The notes beneath the pieces were generated by a model. That model saw nothing but the letters and a program-made list of their open reading frames with translations. It was not told where the DNA came from and did not search any database. Made by a program: the position numbers and the translations under genes. Positions 8,595-19,041 of a DNA stretch of 64,000 nt are shown here, piece after piece; positions within the stretch are counted from its first letter, which is position 1; the number at the start of each line of letters is the position of its first letter. The stretch lies in NCBI RefSeq assembly GCF_000701465.1, contig NZ_JNIY01000006.1, forward strand, positions 62,001-126,000. Reading direction: 5' to 3'. The DNA is from Paraoerskovia marina DSM 21750. GTDB taxonomy: Bacteria; Actinomycetota; Actinomycetes; Actinomycetales; Cellulomonadaceae.

Positions 8595-11246
8595 TCAGGC
8601 CGGCAGTGCGCGTCGCAGGGTGTCCGCGCGGTGGGCGGGTGCGACGGTCAATCGCGCGGAGAGGACGGTGGCACCACGCTCGGCGACGACGACGGGGTAC
8701 AGCTCGAGGCTCCGAAGCTCCGGCAGGTCGTCCGCCATGACGGACACGCGCGCGACGAGGTCCTCGAGTGCGGCGACGTCCGAGACCGGGGCGCCGCGGT
8801 AACCAAAGAGTCGGGGCGCGGCCCGGACGGACCGCACGATCGTCGCCACGTCGACGTCCGTCAACGGAGGGACGCCGGAGGCCACGTCGGCGAGAAGGTC
8901 GACGGCGTCACCGGCAAGCCCGAAGGAGACGACCGGTCCGAAGAGCTGGTCCTCGGCGGAGCGGATCACGCACGCGACACCCTTGCCGGCCATCCGCTGG
9001 ATCTCGAACGGGGCCGGGGCGACGGCGGGGACGACGTCCGTGAACGCGCCGAGCATGGCGGCGAAGTCCTCACGCAGCTCGTCCGCGTCCTGGATGTCGA
9101 GGCGGACCGCGCCGAGGTCGGACCGGTGACGCAACGACTCGGCGGTGTGCTTGAGCGCGACGGGGTATCCGAGCTCGTCGGCCGCCCGGACCGCCTCGTC
9201 GACGGTCGAGACGTTGACCGTCTCCCACAGGTCGATGCCGTAGGCGTCGAGCACGGCATGCGTACCGCGCTCGTCGAGCGCGACGGGTTCCGGCCCCGCG
9301 AGCGCCGACTCGACGACCGCGCGGGCCGCCGCCGGGCGCAGGCCGGGCGGACTGACGGAGACGCCCTGGTCCTGCGCCCGCCAGCGGACGTAGCGGACGA
9401 CGGCGCCCAGCGCGGCCACCGCGTCCTCGGGTGTCGAGTAGGCGGGGACGATGCGCTCGACGCCCGCGGACGTCGCGGTCAGCTCCGGGTCCAGCCCGTG
9501 CAGGCCGAGCATCGACACGACGGACGTCCTCCCCGTCCGGGCCGCGGCCCGCGCGACGGCCGAGGCGACCCGCCCCGTGCGGGGACGCAGCGTGGGGACG
9601 TGCACCACGACCACGGCGTCGCACGTCCCCTCGGCGTAGACCGCGTCGACGGCCGCGGTCACGGTCTCGTCGTCCGCGTCCTCGGCGAGCGAGCGCGAGA
9701 CCTCCGCGACCTCCAGCCCGGCGGAGGACACCGCCTCGGCGACGAGCGCGGCGAGGGCGGGCGAGCTCGCGAGGATGCCGACGCGTCTGCCGGTCGGCAG
9801 CGGCTGGTGCTCGAGCAGCTGGGCGATGTCGACCAGGTGGTGCGTGTTGTCGGCGCGGATCACACCGGACTGTCGCAGCATCTCGTCGAGCGTCCGCCGG
9901 GGTGCCCGGGTCGTGCGGACGGCGTGCCCGGCGGGCACGACGTGTCCCGACCGGCCGGCCGTCACGACGACCACGGGCTTGACCCGCGAGAGCCGCCGCG
10001 CGATCCGGGAGAACTTCCGCGGGTTGCCGATCGACTCGAGGTAGAGGCAGACGACGTCGGTGTTCTCGTCGTCCTGCCAGTACTGCATCAGGTCGTTGCC
10101 CGAGACCCCGGCGCGGTTCCCCGCGGAGAGGAACGAGGAGACACCGAGCCGACGACGCGCGACCGTCGCGAGCAGGGTGACCGCCATCGGCGACGACTGG
10201 CAGAAGAACCCGACCCGCCCCGCAGGAGGGAGCTCGTCGCTCAGGCTCGCGTTCAGGTCGCCGTCCTCTCGGCGCACGAAGAGCCCGTAGCTCGCCGGCC
10301 CGACGACGCGCATCCCCGCGCCGTGGGCGGCACGCAGCAGGTCACGCTGAAGCGAGAGCCCCTCCGCACCCGACTCGGCGTACCCGCCGGAGAGCAGGAC
10401 GAGCGCCCGGACACCGAGGTTCTCCAGGTGCGGGACGACGTCGACCGCGATCTCCGGTGCGAGGGAGACGACGGCGAGCTCGACCGGTTCGTCGAGCACG
10501 TCGAGGTCGAAGGCATTCGTGACGGTGACGACGCGGTGCCGGGTCTCCGCGGCACGGAGCGACGCCGCGACGCGCTCGGCGGCGTGCGCCTGCAGGCACG
10601 ACCCTGGCGGACCGACGACGAGGACGGACCGGGCGCCGAGCACCGCCTGCATCGACCGCGCCTCGGCGCGGTGCTCGCGGTCGGCCATCACCTCGCGCGA
10701 GCGTTCCGTGGGGTCGAGGTCCACCGAGACCTGGACGACGCCGTCGTCCAGGTGCTGCGTCACCGCGTAGCCAGCCTCGCGGAACACGGCGATCATCCGC
10801 CCGTTCTGCGGCAGCACGTCCGCGGTGAAGCGGCGCACACCGACCTCGCGCGCCGCCGTCGCCAGGTGCTCGAGGAGGACGGATCCCACGCCTCGGCCCT
10901 GCGCGGCGTCGGCGATGTTGAACGCCACCTCGGCCTCGTCCCGGGCGACCCGGTCGAACCGTCCGACGCCCACGATCTCCTCGCCGTCGACCACCCGGCG
11001 GACGACGACGAGCGCCACCCGGTCGTGGTGGTCCACCGTGGTGAAGCGCTCCAGGTCACGCGCGGACAGCCGCTCCATGGGTGCGAAGAACCGCAGGTAC
11101 GTCGACTGCTCCGACTGCGCCATGTGGAATCGCTGGAGCGCGTCCGCGTCGGTGGGCTCGATGGGACGCAGGTGCGCGGTCGACCCGTCGCGGAGCACGA
11201 CGTCGGCCTCCCACTCGATCGGATAGCGCGGCTCGGTGTCGCTCAC
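8595..11246 (-). CDS. Bifunctional GNAT acetyltransferase / acyl-CoA synthetase-like protein (Pat-type lysine acetyltransferase)
   Basis: The 883-residue protein has a GNAT domain at the N terminus (about 15-175, acetyl-CoA loop [11 protein letters not shown]), then an ADP-forming acyl-CoA synthetase (NDP-forming) module: CoA-binding domain (about 200-340, [15 protein letters not shown]), succinyl-CoA-ligase-like domain, and a C-terminal ATP-grasp domain (about 665-880). This matches Pat-type protein lysine acetyltransferases that control acetyl-CoA synthetase; in Salmonella Pat the GNAT domain is C-terminal and the ligase part is inactive. Here the order is GNAT first, as is common in Actinobacteria. 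No clear active-site phospho-His motif of the GHAGA type is seen; GHAVRTT stands where it might be. It heads the tdk operon. Confidence 0.88.
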   Translation of the reverse strand: MSDTEPRYPIEWEADVVLRDGSTAHLRPIEPTDADALQRFHMAQSEQSTYLRFFAPMERLSARDLERFTTVDHHDRVALVVVRRVVDGEEIVGVGRFDRVARDEAEVAFNIADAAQGRGVGSVLLEHLATAAREVGVRRFTADVLPQNGRMIAVFREAGYAVTQHLDDGVVQVSVDLDPTERSREVMADREHRAEARSMQAVLGARSVLVVGPPGSCLQAHAAERVAASLRAAETRHRVVTVTNAFDLDVLDEPVELAVVSLAPEIAVDVVPHLENLGVRALVLLSGGYAESGAEGLSLQRDLLRAAHGAGMRVVGPASYGLFVRREDGDLNASLSDELPPAGRVGFFCQSSPMAVTLLATVARRRLGVSSFLSAGNRAGVSGNDLMQYWQDDENTDVVCLYLESIGNPRKFSRIARRLSRVKPVVVVTAGRSGHVVPAGHAVRTTRAPRRTLDEMLRQSGVIRADNTHHLVDIAQLLEHQPLPTGRRVGILASSPALAALVAEAVSSAGLEVAEVSRSLAEDADDETVTAAVDAVYAEGTCDAVVVVHVPTLRPRTGRVASAVARAAARTGRTSVVSMLGLHGLDPELTATSAGVERIVPAYSTPEDAVAALGAVVRYVRWRAQDQGVSVSPPGLRPAAARAVVESALAGPEPVALDERGTHAVLDAYGIDLWETVNVSTVDEAVRAADELGYPVALKHTAESLRHRSDLGAVRLDIQDADELREDFAAMLGAFTDVVPAVAPAPFEIQRMAGKGVACVIRSAEDQLFGPVVSFGLAGDAVDLLADVASGVPPLTDVDVATIVRSVRAAPRLFGYRGAPVSDVAALEDLVARVSVMADDLPELRSLELYPVVVAERGATVLSARLTVAPAHRADTLRRALPA

Positions 11247-11401
11247 GCGACCAGCCTAGGCGACCAGGCGCGGCGCACCCAGGGCGCGCGCCGGTCGATG
11301 GCACGATGTCACCGGGTGTCCGTGGCATCGGCTACCGTGCCCTGCGCGAGGCCTTGTGCCCCGCCCCGTCTTCCGCGCTTCGACAGGAGTTCCGAGCAGC
11401 C
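11247..11401. promoter_or_regulatory. Divergent intergenic region between the Pat-like gene and parC
   Basis: This 155-bp gap holds no gene and must carry promoters for both directions. No convincing -10/-35 pair could be chosen by eye. A TTCCGAGCAGCC leader just before the parC ATG contains only a weak purine stretch. Confidence 0.4.
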
Positions 11402-13870
11402 ATGGCACGTAGGTCCTCCGGACCGGGCATCGACCCCGCCGAGATCCACGAGACGATCGTCGACATCGACGTCGCCGCTGAGATGGAGACGTCGTTCCTC
11501 GAGTACGCGTACTCCGTGATCTACTCCCGCGCCCTTCCGGACGCGCGGGACGGCCTCAAGCCGGTGCAGCGCCGGATCCTCTACCAGATGTCCGACATGG
11601 GGCTGCGTCCCGAGCGGCCGTACGTGAAGTCCGCACGCGTCGTCGGAGACGTGATGGGCAAGCTCCACCCGCACGGAGACAGTGCGATCTACGACGCGCT
11701 CGTCCGTCTCGCGCAGCCATTCTCCCTGCGGCTGCCCCTCGTCGACGGGCACGGCAACTTCGGGTCCCTCGACGACGGGCCCGCTGCGGCGCGATACACC
11801 GAGGCGCGCCCCGCTCCCCCGTGGAACGCGATGACGGCGGGCCTGGACGAGGACGTCGTCGACTTCGTCCCGAACTACGACAACAAGCTCACGCAGCCCG
11901 AGGTGCTTCCGGCGGCGATCCCGAACCTCCTCGTCAACGGGGCGTCGGGCATCGCGGTAGGCATGGCCACCAACATGGCGCCGCACAACCTCGTCGAGGT
12001 CGTCGCCGCGGCGCGCCACCTGCTGGCGGACCCAGACGCGACGCTCGAGGACCTGATGAAGTTCGTCCCGGGTCCCGACCTGCCGAGCGGCGGCAAGATC
12101 GTCGGGCTCGACGGCATCCGCGACGCGTACCGGACGGGGCGTGGCTCGTTCCGCACCCGGGCGACCGCGCGCATCGAGAACATCACGCCGCGGCGCAAGG
12201 GCATCGTCATCACCGAGCTCCCGTACACCGTGGGGCCGGAGAAGGTCCGTGAGCAGATCAAGGACGGTCTGCAGAAGAAGAAGCTCGCCGGCATCGCCGA
12301 GTTCGTCGACCTGACCGACCGGACCAAGGGCATGCGGCTCGTCGTCGAGGTGAAGAACGGCTTCAACCCCGAGGCCGTCCTCGAGCAGCTGTACCAGCAC
12401 ACTCCGCTCGAGACGTCCTTCGGGATGAACAACGTCGCGCTCGTCGAGGGCCAGCCGCGCACCCTGGGCCTGCGCGAGATGCTGGAGGTGTGGGTCGACC
12501 ACCGGATCGACGTCGTCCGGCGGCGCTGCACGTACCGGCTGGGCCGGCGGCGCGACCGTCTGCACCTCGTCGAGGGCCTGCTCCTGGCGATCGTCGACAT
12601 CGACGAGGTCATCCAGGTCATCCGGTCGTCGGACGACGCGTCCGTGGCGCGCGAGCGCCTGGAGTCGGTGTTCGAGCTTTCCGAGGCCCAGGCGTCGTAC
12701 ATCCTCGACCTCCAGCTGCGGCGGCTGACGAAGTTCTCCCGGATCGAGCTCGAGAAGGAAGAGTCCCAGCTGCGCGAGGAGATCGCCGAGCTGGAGCGCA
12801 TCCTGGCCGACGACGCCGTCCTACGCGGCGTGGTCGGCGACGAGATGGCGGAGGTCGCGTCGACCTACGGCACTCCCCGCCGAACCGTCCTGCTCGACTC
12901 CGCCGGCGGGCAGAGCGTGGCCGCGAAGGCCGGGTCGAAGGCCCCGGCCGTGTCGTTGGAGATCGCGGACGCCCCCTGCTGGGTGCTCCTGTCCCCCACC
13001 GGCCTCGTGGCCCAGACCGCCGGGGCGGACGAGCCCGTGCGTACCGGGCGCCGCTCGGCGCACGACGCGATCCGTGGCAGGGTGCGCGCGACCACCCGCG
13101 GTGACGTCGGCTTCCTCACCTCCGCCGGTCGCGTGCTGCGCGTCCCGGTCCTCGAGCTCCCGGGGCTTCCGCCGACGGACGGGCCGCCGAGCCTTGCCGG
13201 AGGTGTGCCGCTGAGCGAGGTGGTGAGCCTCGACCAGGGCGAGGAGGTCGTCGCTCTCGTCTCGCTCGACGGCGACGCGCCACCCGTCGCGATCGGCACC
13301 GCAGGAGGGGTCGTGAAGCGGGTCTCGTTGGGCGACGCACCCTCGAACCGCGACGAGTGGGACGTCATCAGCCTGCGCGACGGCGACCGGGTCGTCGGGG
13401 CGGAGCACGCCTCGGACGACGACGAGGTCGTGTTCGTCAGCTCGGACGCCGCGCTCCTGCACTACTCCGCGTCGCTGGTGCGCCCGCAGGGACGCAGCGC
13501 GGCGGGCATGGCGGGGATCAAGCTCCCCGCGGGCGTGAGCGCCGTCGCGTTCGCGGTCGTCCCCGCGTCGGTCCGCGACCTGGTGCGGGTGGTCACGATC
13601 GCCGGGTCGTCCTCCGCATTGCCAGGCACCCAGACCGGCACCGCGAAGGTCACGCCGTACGAGCTGTACCCCGCGAAGGGACGGGCCACCGGAGGCGTCC
13701 GCGCCCATCGCTTCCTCAAGGGCGCCGACACACTGATCCACGCCTGGGTCGGCCAGGGACCGCCGCGCGCGCTCGGCGGCGCCGGGCAGCCGATCGACCT
13801 GCCGGCCGACGACGACCGACGCGACGGCTCGGGCGAACCGCTCTCCGCCTCGGTCGGCTCGATCGGCTGA
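11402..13870 (+). CDS. parC: DNA topoisomerase IV (type IIA, ATP-hydrolysing) subunit A
   Basis: An 822-residue type IIA topoisomerase A subunit. The N-terminal winged-helix breakage-reunion domain has [12 protein letters not shown] (quinolone-pocket Ser and Asp both present) and the catalytic Tyr132 in RYTEAR; a [14 protein letters not shown] segment and coiled coil follow, then a C-terminal beta-pinwheel with degenerate repeats (about 505-800). ParE lies about 6 kb away on the other strand, and the true gyrA/gyrB pair would be expected near dnaA, so topo IV is preferred over gyrase. Residues just after the Tyr (RPAPPWNAM) differ from the usual R-L/M-x-P-x-A pattern. The ATG at 11402 is followed by the typical MARRSS start. 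Confidence 0.88.
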   Translation: MARRSSGPGIDPAEIHETIVDIDVAAEMETSFLEYAYSVIYSRALPDARDGLKPVQRRILYQMSDMGLRPERPYVKSARVVGDVMGKLHPHGDSAIYDALVRLAQPFSLRLPLVDGHGNFGSLDDGPAAARYTEARPAPPWNAMTAGLDEDVVDFVPNYDNKLTQPEVLPAAIPNLLVNGASGIAVGMATNMAPHNLVEVVAAARHLLADPDATLEDLMKFVPGPDLPSGGKIVGLDGIRDAYRTGRGSFRTRATARIENITPRRKGIVITELPYTVGPEKVREQIKDGLQKKKLAGIAEFVDLTDRTKGMRLVVEVKNGFNPEAVLEQLYQHTPLETSFGMNNVALVEGQPRTLGLREMLEVWVDHRIDVVRRRCTYRLGRRRDRLHLVEGLLLAIVDIDEVIQVIRSSDDASVARERLESVFELSEAQASYILDLQLRRLTKFSRIELEKEESQLREEIAELERILADDAVLRGVVGDEMAEVASTYGTPRRTVLLDSAGGQSVAAKAGSKAPAVSLEIADAPCWVLLSPTGLVAQTAGADEPVRTGRRSAHDAIRGRVRATTRGDVGFLTSAGRVLRVPVLELPGLPPTDGPPSLAGGVPLSEVVSLDQGEEVVALVSLDGDAPPVAIGTAGGVVKRVSLGDAPSNRDEWDVISLRDGDRVVGAEHASDDDEVVFVSSDAALLHYSASLVRPQGRSAAGMAGIKLPAGVSAVAFAVVPASVRDLVRVVTIAGSSSALPGTQTGTAKVTPYELYPAKGRATGGVRAHRFLKGADTLIHAWVGQGPPRALGGAGQPIDLPADDDRRDGSGEPLSASVGSIG

Positions 13871-13880
13871 CGCGCTCCGG

Positions 13881-14909
13881 CTACACCTCGATCGTGTAGA
13901 CGACGTCGGAGTGCCGTCGCCGGTATCCGAGCGAGGCATAGAGGTCGTCGGCCCCGGACGGGCTCGCCGAGTCGACGTCGAGTGCGGCGTACTCCATGCC
14001 GTCGGCCCGGAACCGCTCCATCGCCCGGGCGAGCAGCGCGGGGGCGATCCGCCGTCCCCGGAAGTCACGGACGACGCCGAGCAGCTCGGTGTACCCGAAC
14101 GTGTATCCCACGACGGGCCACTCCTCCTGGGAGCGGCTGGCCAGCTCGTAGCCGACGACGCGTTCGTCCTCGCCGTCGCCCGTGACGGCGAGGAAGGACC
14201 ACTCCGGTGCGAATCCGTCCCGCCCCTGTGCCCATGCCTCGGCCGTCTGCTCCTCCGAGCCCCAGTGGTCCCGGAAGGCGTCGTTGTGCGCGACCCGCGT
14301 GGCCTCGTCGTACCGGTCCGCGTACGGGACGATCCGCACGTCGCCGCGAGGTTCTACCGTCGGGATCGGGTCGGTCAGGTCGCGGCGCATGATCGTGAAG
14401 TAGCGCGCGGGAGACATCCCTGCCCGGGCGAGCAGCGCGCGATGCCCGGCCGAGCCCTCACCGTCGTTCGTTCCCGCCATGATCCTACCGACGGCCGTGC
14501 TGTCCGAAGCCGCGAGGCGCTGCCGTGCGCGAGCAAGCTGCCAGTCGAGGAGGAGTCCTCCCACTCCCTGACGACGCAGCTCGGGGTCGACGCCGCCGTG
14601 CAGGACGACCCGGACCGCCCGCACGTCGCTGCCGGGCAACCGGTCGACCAGCGCCCAGGCGCGCAGCGTGGCGCCGTCGAACACCCCGAGGGAGTCGACC
14701 GCGAGGTCGTTCCACGAGTACGCCAGCTCCTCGGCGACGGCGCTCGGCGTCGTGCGCGTCGGCAGTGCGTCGGCGGCCTCGATCCGCTCCACGAGCACGG
14801 CGACCGCGGAGGCGTAGTCGACCGTCAGTGCCCGGACCGCGAGACCTGGGACCACGGGAGTGCTCGGGACGGGAGCGGACACACGCAGGCAGAGCGGTTC
14901 ACGAGTCAT
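13881..14909 (-). CDS. Tandem-GNAT N-acetyltransferase
   Basis: The 342-residue protein carries two GNAT domains. The first (about 20-155) has an acetyl-CoA loop RRQGVGGLLLD; the second (about 185-340) ends FRGRRIAPALLARAMERF and a Y-A-S-L-G-Y-R-R motif. Two-domain enzymes of this shape include mycothiol synthase MshD and Eis-like proteins, but the sequence is not close enough to name a substrate. The ATG at 14909 (MTREPL) is taken rather than an upstream reading that would enter the divergent metH promoter. It converges on parC with 10 bp between stops. Confidence 0.85.
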   Translation of the reverse strand: MTREPLCLRVSAPVPSTPVVPGLAVRALTVDYASAVAVLVERIEAADALPTRTTPSAVAEELAYSWNDLAVDSLGVFDGATLRAWALVDRLPGSDVRAVRVVLHGGVDPELRRQGVGGLLLDWQLARARQRLAASDSTAVGRIMAGTNDGEGSAGHRALLARAGMSPARYFTIMRRDLTDPIPTVEPRGDVRIVPYADRYDEATRVAHNDAFRDHWGSEEQTAEAWAQGRDGFAPEWSFLAVTGDGEDERVVGYELASRSQEEWPVVGYTFGYTELLGVVRDFRGRRIAPALLARAMERFRADGMEYAALDVDSASPSGADDLYASLGYRRRHSDVVYTIEV

Positions 14910-14965
14910 GGGCCCAACGTAAGACAGCATCCTGCCGCGTGCCCGGGGCACCTAGAATCGGGGCC
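14910..14965. promoter_or_regulatory. Short divergent promoter region, GNAT gene / metH
   Basis: Only 56 bp separate the two starts. CCTAGAATC, 8-16 bp before the metH ATG, could be part of a -10 (TAGAAT at 14953-14958), which would make a very short metH leader. There is no room for a cobalamin riboswitch. Confidence 0.4.
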
Positions 14966-17900
14966 ATGTCACGCCCCGCCTTCACCCCCGGTTCTGCTGC
15001 CCTCCTCAACGCGGTCCGGCACCGCGTCGTCGTCGCGGACGGCGCGATGGGCACGATGCTGCAGGCTCAGGACCTGACGCTCGACGACTACCAGGGACTC
15101 GAGGGCTGCAACGAGATCCTCAACGTCACGCGTCCGGACGCGATCGCCGCGGTCCACGACGCGTACTTCGCCGTCGGGGCCGACTGCGTGGAGACGAACA
15201 CGTTCGGTGCCAACTGGTCGAACCTCTCGGACTACGACATCGACGACCGGATCGCCGAGCTGGCCGAGGCCGGCGCACGGATCGCCCGCGAGCGGGCCGA
15301 CCACTGGTCGACGCCCGACAAGCCCCGGTGGGTGCTCGGCTCCATGGGCCCGGGGACCAAGCTTCCGAGCCTCGGCCACACGACGTACGACCACCTCAAG
15401 CAGACGTTCGCGCTCCAGGCCGAGGGGCTCGTCCGTGGTGGCGCGGACGCGGTGCTGGTCGAGACGAGCCAGGACCTGCTCCAGACCAAGGCCGCCGTGA
15501 ACGGGTCCGTCGAGGCCATGGAGCGTCTCGGCTCGTCGATCGCGATCTTCGTCTCCGTGACCGTCGAGACCACCGGCACGATGCTCATGGGCTCGGAGAT
15601 CGGCGCGGCGCTCACGACCCTCCAGGCCCTCGACATCGACGCGATCGGGCTCAACTGCGCCACGGGACCCGCCGAGATGAGCGAGCACCTGCGCCATCTG
15701 TCGAAGCACGCCACGATCCCCGTGACCTGCATGCCGAACGCCGGGCTTCCCGTCCTCGGCAAGGACGGCGCCTCTTACCCGCTGACTCCCGCCGAGCTCG
15801 CGGCCTCGCACGCGCAGTTCGCCACCGAGTTCGGCCTCGGACTGGTCGGTGGCTGCTGCGGGACCACACCGGAGCACATCCGCCAGGTCGTCGAGGCCGT
15901 GGGGGGACAACCCGTGGCGGAGCGCGAACCAGCGCGCGAGAACGGCGTCGCGAGCCTCTACTCGCACGTCGACTTCACCCAGGACTCCGCGTTCCTCGCG
16001 ATCGGCGAGCGCACCAACGCCAACGGATCCAAGGCGTTCCGCGAGGCGATGCTCGCCGGCGAGTGGGACGAGTGCGTGCAGATCGCCCGGACCCAGACCC
16101 GCGAGGGCGCACACCTGCTCGACGTCTGCGTCGACTACGTGGGGCGTGACGGCGTCGCCGACGTCCGCGAGATCGTCTCGCGGTTCGCGAGCGCCTCCAC
16201 CCTCCCGCTCGTGATCGACTCGACCGAGCCCGACGTGATCCGCGCGGGGCTCGAGCTCGTCGGCGGCCGCGCCGTCGTGAACTCGGTGAACTTCGAGGAC
16301 GGCGAGGGCGAGAGCTCCCGCTTCCGCCGGATCATGCCGGCCGTCAAGGAGCACGGTGCCGCCGTGATCGCCCTGACCATCGACGAGGAGGGGCAGGCAC
16401 GCACCACCGAGCACAAGGTGGCGATCGCCTCCCGCCTCATCGACACGCTCGTCGACGAGTGGGGCATGCGCCGCGACGACATCATCGTCGACACGCTCAC
16501 GTTCCCGATCGCCACCGGGCAGGAGGAGACCCGTCGCGACGGGATCGAGACCATCGAGGCCATCCGTGCGCTCGTCGCCAAGTACCCGGGTGTGCACACG
16601 ACCCTCGGGGTCTCGAACGTGTCGTTCGGGCTCAACCCCGCCGCGCGGACGGTCCTGAACTCGGTGTTCCTGCACGAGTGCGTGCAGGCCGGCCTCGACT
16701 CGGCGATCGTGCACGCGGCCAAGATCCTCCCCCTGAACAAGATCCCCGACGAGCAGCGCCAGGCCGCGCTCGACCTGATCTGGGACAAGCGGGTCTACGA
16801 CGACGCGGGGAACCTGACGCACGACCCGCTCTCCCACCTGCTGGATCTCTTCTCCGGGGTGGACTCGGCGGCCCTCAAGGACCAGCGCGCTGCCGAGATG
16901 GCGGCGCTCCCGGTCGGCGAACGCCTCTCGCGCCGCATCATCGACGGCGAGGGCAAGGGCCTGGAGGCCGACCTGGACGAGGCCCGGGCGACCGGGACCT
17001 CCGCGCTGGAGATCGTCAACGACCACCTGCTGGCCGGGATGAAGGTCGTCGGCGAGCTCTTCGGCAAGGGCGAGATGCAGCTGCCGTTCGTCCTTCAGTC
17101 CGCCGAGGTGATGAAGTCCGCGGTCGCACTCCTCGAGCCTCACATGGAGAAGACCGAGGCCGCCGGCAAGGGCACGATCGTCCTGGGCACCGTGCGCGGC
17201 GACGTGCACGACATCGGCAAGAACCTCGTCGACATCATCCTGACGAACAACGGCTACGACGTCGTCAACATCGGGATCAAGCAGCCCGCGAGCGCCTTCA
17301 TCGAGGCGGCGGAGGAGCACGGGGCCGACGTCATCGGCATGTCCGGTCTGCTCGTGAAGTCCACGGTGGTCATGAAGGAGAACCTCGAAGAGCTCAACAC
17401 GCGGGGCCTTGCGGACAAGTACCCGGTCCTGCTGGGCGGTGCCGCACTGACCCGCACGTATGTCGAGGACGACCTCGACGCCGTGTACGACGGCCAGGTG
17501 CGCTACGCCCGCGACGCGTTCGAGGGACTGCGCCTGATGGAACCGCTGGTGCGGATCGCCCGCGGCGAGGCCCCCGACAGCGTCGGGCTCCCCCCGCTCA
17601 AGAAGCGCCGGCACGCGACCGTCACCGTGACCGAGACGCCGGTCGAGGACCTCCCGGCGCGCTCCGACGTCGCGATCGACAACGACGTCCCCGAACCGCC
17701 CTTCTGGGGAACCCGCATCGTCAAGGGGCTTCAGCTCGCGGAGTACTCGGCGCTGCTGGACGAGCGCGCGACGTTCATGGGCCAGTGGGGCCTCAAGCCG
17801 GGTCGCGGCGAGGACGGGCGATCGTACGAGGACCTCGTCGAGACGGAGGGCCGCCCCCGACTCCGCGAGTGGCTGAGCCGCATCGCCTCCGAGGGAATGA

Positions 17901-18520
17901 TGGACCCGACCGTGATCTACGGGTACTTCCCCGTGTGGTCCGAAGGTGACGACGTCGTCGTCGCCCACCACGACGGACCCGACGGCGGCTCCGGCGGAGA
18001 ACCCGGCACCGAGCGGCTCCGATTCACCTTCCCGCGTCAACGTCGCGACCGGCACCTGTGCCTGGCGGACTTCGTCCGTCCGCGCGCATGGGTCGAGGAG
18101 ACGGGCCGGTTCGACGTCCTGCCCGTCCAGCTGGTGACGATGGGCGACGCGGTCGACGCCCACACCGCCAAGATGTTCGCCGCGAACCAGTACCGCGACT
18201 ACATGGAGCTGCACGGGCTCTCGGTCCAGCTCACCGAGTCGCTCGCCGAGTTCTGGCACGCGCGCGTCCGGGACGAGCTCGGGCTCGCGGGCGAGGAGCC
18301 GGGGACGGTCGAGGGGTACTTCAAGCTCGAGTACCGCGGCGCCCGCTTCTCGCTCGGCTACCCCGCGTGCCCCGAGATGGAGGACCGGCGCAAGGTCGTC
18401 GAGCTGCTGCGCCCCGAACGCGTCGGTGTCGTGCTCAGCGACGAGCTGCAGCTGCACCCGGAGCAGTCAACGGACGCCTTCGTCCTGCACCACCCGGAGG
18501 CGAAGTACTTCAGCGTGTGA
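14966..18520 (+). CDS. metH: Cobalamin-dependent methionine synthase
   Basis: The 1184-residue enzyme moves a methyl group from 5-methyltetrahydrofolate through cobalamin to homocysteine. Modules in order: homocysteine domain (about 10-330; zinc ligands Cys231, Cys297, Cys298 in GLNCATG and GGCCGTTP), pterin domain (about 350-615), B12 cap (about 640-735), B12-binding Rossmann domain with DVHDIGKN (Asp746, His748 as the lower cobalt ligand) and a GMSGLLVKST loop, and the AdoMet reactivation domain (about 905-1184, with RxRxxYP-like region LGYPACPE). Full length. The absence of a riboswitch and the neighbouring DUF4430/DUF6580 pair are noted elsewhere. Confidence 0.98.
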   Translation: MSRPAFTPGSAALLNAVRHRVVVADGAMGTMLQAQDLTLDDYQGLEGCNEILNVTRPDAIAAVHDAYFAVGADCVETNTFGANWSNLSDYDIDDRIAELAEAGARIARERADHWSTPDKPRWVLGSMGPGTKLPSLGHTTYDHLKQTFALQAEGLVRGGADAVLVETSQDLLQTKAAVNGSVEAMERLGSSIAIFVSVTVETTGTMLMGSEIGAALTTLQALDIDAIGLNCATGPAEMSEHLRHLSKHATIPVTCMPNAGLPVLGKDGASYPLTPAELAASHAQFATEFGLGLVGGCCGTTPEHIRQVVEAVGGQPVAEREPARENGVASLYSHVDFTQDSAFLAIGERTNANGSKAFREAMLAGEWDECVQIARTQTREGAHLLDVCVDYVGRDGVADVREIVSRFASASTLPLVIDSTEPDVIRAGLELVGGRAVVNSVNFEDGEGESSRFRRIMPAVKEHGAAVIALTIDEEGQARTTEHKVAIASRLIDTLVDEWGMRRDDIIVDTLTFPIATGQEETRRDGIETIEAIRALVAKYPGVHTTLGVSNVSFGLNPAARTVLNSVFLHECVQAGLDSAIVHAAKILPLNKIPDEQRQAALDLIWDKRVYDDAGNLTHDPLSHLLDLFSGVDSAALKDQRAAEMAALPVGERLSRRIIDGEGKGLEADLDEARATGTSALEIVNDHLLAGMKVVGELFGKGEMQLPFVLQSAEVMKSAVALLEPHMEKTEAAGKGTIVLGTVRGDVHDIGKNLVDIILTNNGYDVVNIGIKQPASAFIEAAEEHGADVIGMSGLLVKSTVVMKENLEELNTRGLADKYPVLLGGAALTRTYVEDDLDAVYDGQVRYARDAFEGLRLMEPLVRIARGEAPDSVGLPPLKKRRHATVTVTETPVEDLPARSDVAIDNDVPEPPFWGTRIVKGLQLAEYSALLDERATFMGQWGLKPGRGEDGRSYEDLVETEGRPRLREWLSRIASEGMMDPTVIYGYFPVWSEGDDVVVAHHDGPDGGSGGEPGTERLRFTFPRQRRDRHLCLADFVRPRAWVEETGRFDVLPVQLVTMGDAVDAHTAKMFAANQYRDYMELHGLSVQLTESLAEFWHARVRDELGLAGEEPGTVEGYFKLEYRGARFSLGYPACPEMEDRRKVVELLRPERVGVVLSDELQLHPEQSTDAFVLHHPEAKYFSV

Positions 18521-18538
18521 CAGACGGCAAGGACGGCG

Positions 18539-18895
18539 TCACGCGGGTGTACGGAGGATGTTCTCCATCTTCTTGCCCCGCGCGACCTCGTCGACCAGCT
18601 TGTCCATCCACCGGATCTGCTGCATCAACGGGTCCTCGATGTCCTCGACCCGGTGCCCGCAGATCACGCCGGTGATCAAGGGCGCGTTCGGGTTCATCGC
18701 GGGGGCCTGGGCGAAGAACTCCTCCATCGTGGACTCGTCCTCGATCGTCCGGTCCAGGGCGTCCTCGTCGTAGCCGGTCAACCACTCGACGACCTCGTTC
18801 AGCTCGGCCCTGCTGTGCCCCTTGCGCTCGACCTTGTTCACGTACATGGGGTAGATGCTCGCGAAGGTCATGTCGAAGATCTTGTGCCGGGTCAT
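18539..18895 (-). CDS. DUF2200 domain-containing protein
   Basis: A 118-residue soluble protein with the family start MTRHKIFDMTFASIYPMY. The whole length is the DUF2200 domain (YdhG/YjbR-like helices; conserved ITGVICGHRVEDIEDPLMQ). The function is unknown and the family is scattered in many phyla, often as a stand-alone gene, which fits horizontal spread. It converges on metH with an 18-bp gap. Start at ATG 18895, preceded on its strand by GAGGAGC. Confidence 0.93.
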   Translation of the reverse strand: MTRHKIFDMTFASIYPMYVNKVERKGHSRAELNEVVEWLTGYDEDALDRTIEDESTMEEFFAQAPAMNPNAPLITGVICGHRVEDIEDPLMQQIRWMDKLVDEVARGKKMENILRTPA

Positions 18896-18977
18896 GGTGG
18901 TGCTCCTCGCTCGTGCTGCCGACGGGTCGATGACTCCCATTGTCGCCCACGGGCGGCCGCTTCTCCCGGGCACAGCA

Positions 18978-19009
18978 CGGCGGGCCCGGGGAACTCCCCG
19001 GGCCCGCCG
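18978..19009 (-). terminator. Hairpin terminator after the DUF6580 gene
   Basis: A perfect 14-bp GC stem (18978-18991 with 18996-19009) closes a 4-nt AACT loop. It lies 32 bp downstream of the DUF6580 stop and upstream of DUF2200. No T-run. Confidence 0.85.
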
Positions 19010-19041
19010 TCGGGTCGGCGCCCCGGCGCCGACGGAGTGGA

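Noticed and set aside
14910-14965. Cobalamin riboswitch ahead of metH
   Set aside because: The gap is only 56 bp, far too short for the roughly 200-nt element, and no B12-box-like sequence is present. The region upstream of the DUF4430 gene (20046-20131) was also read and shows none.
14969-18457. Very long open frame antisense to metH (over 1100 codons)
   Set aside because: High-GC DNA keeps antisense frames open. The product is Val/Arg/Asp/Leu low-complexity with no domain, while metH on the other strand is full-length and recognisable. The same holds for frames antisense to parC, sigA, qcrB, ctaD, pepA and the ligase/nuclease genes.
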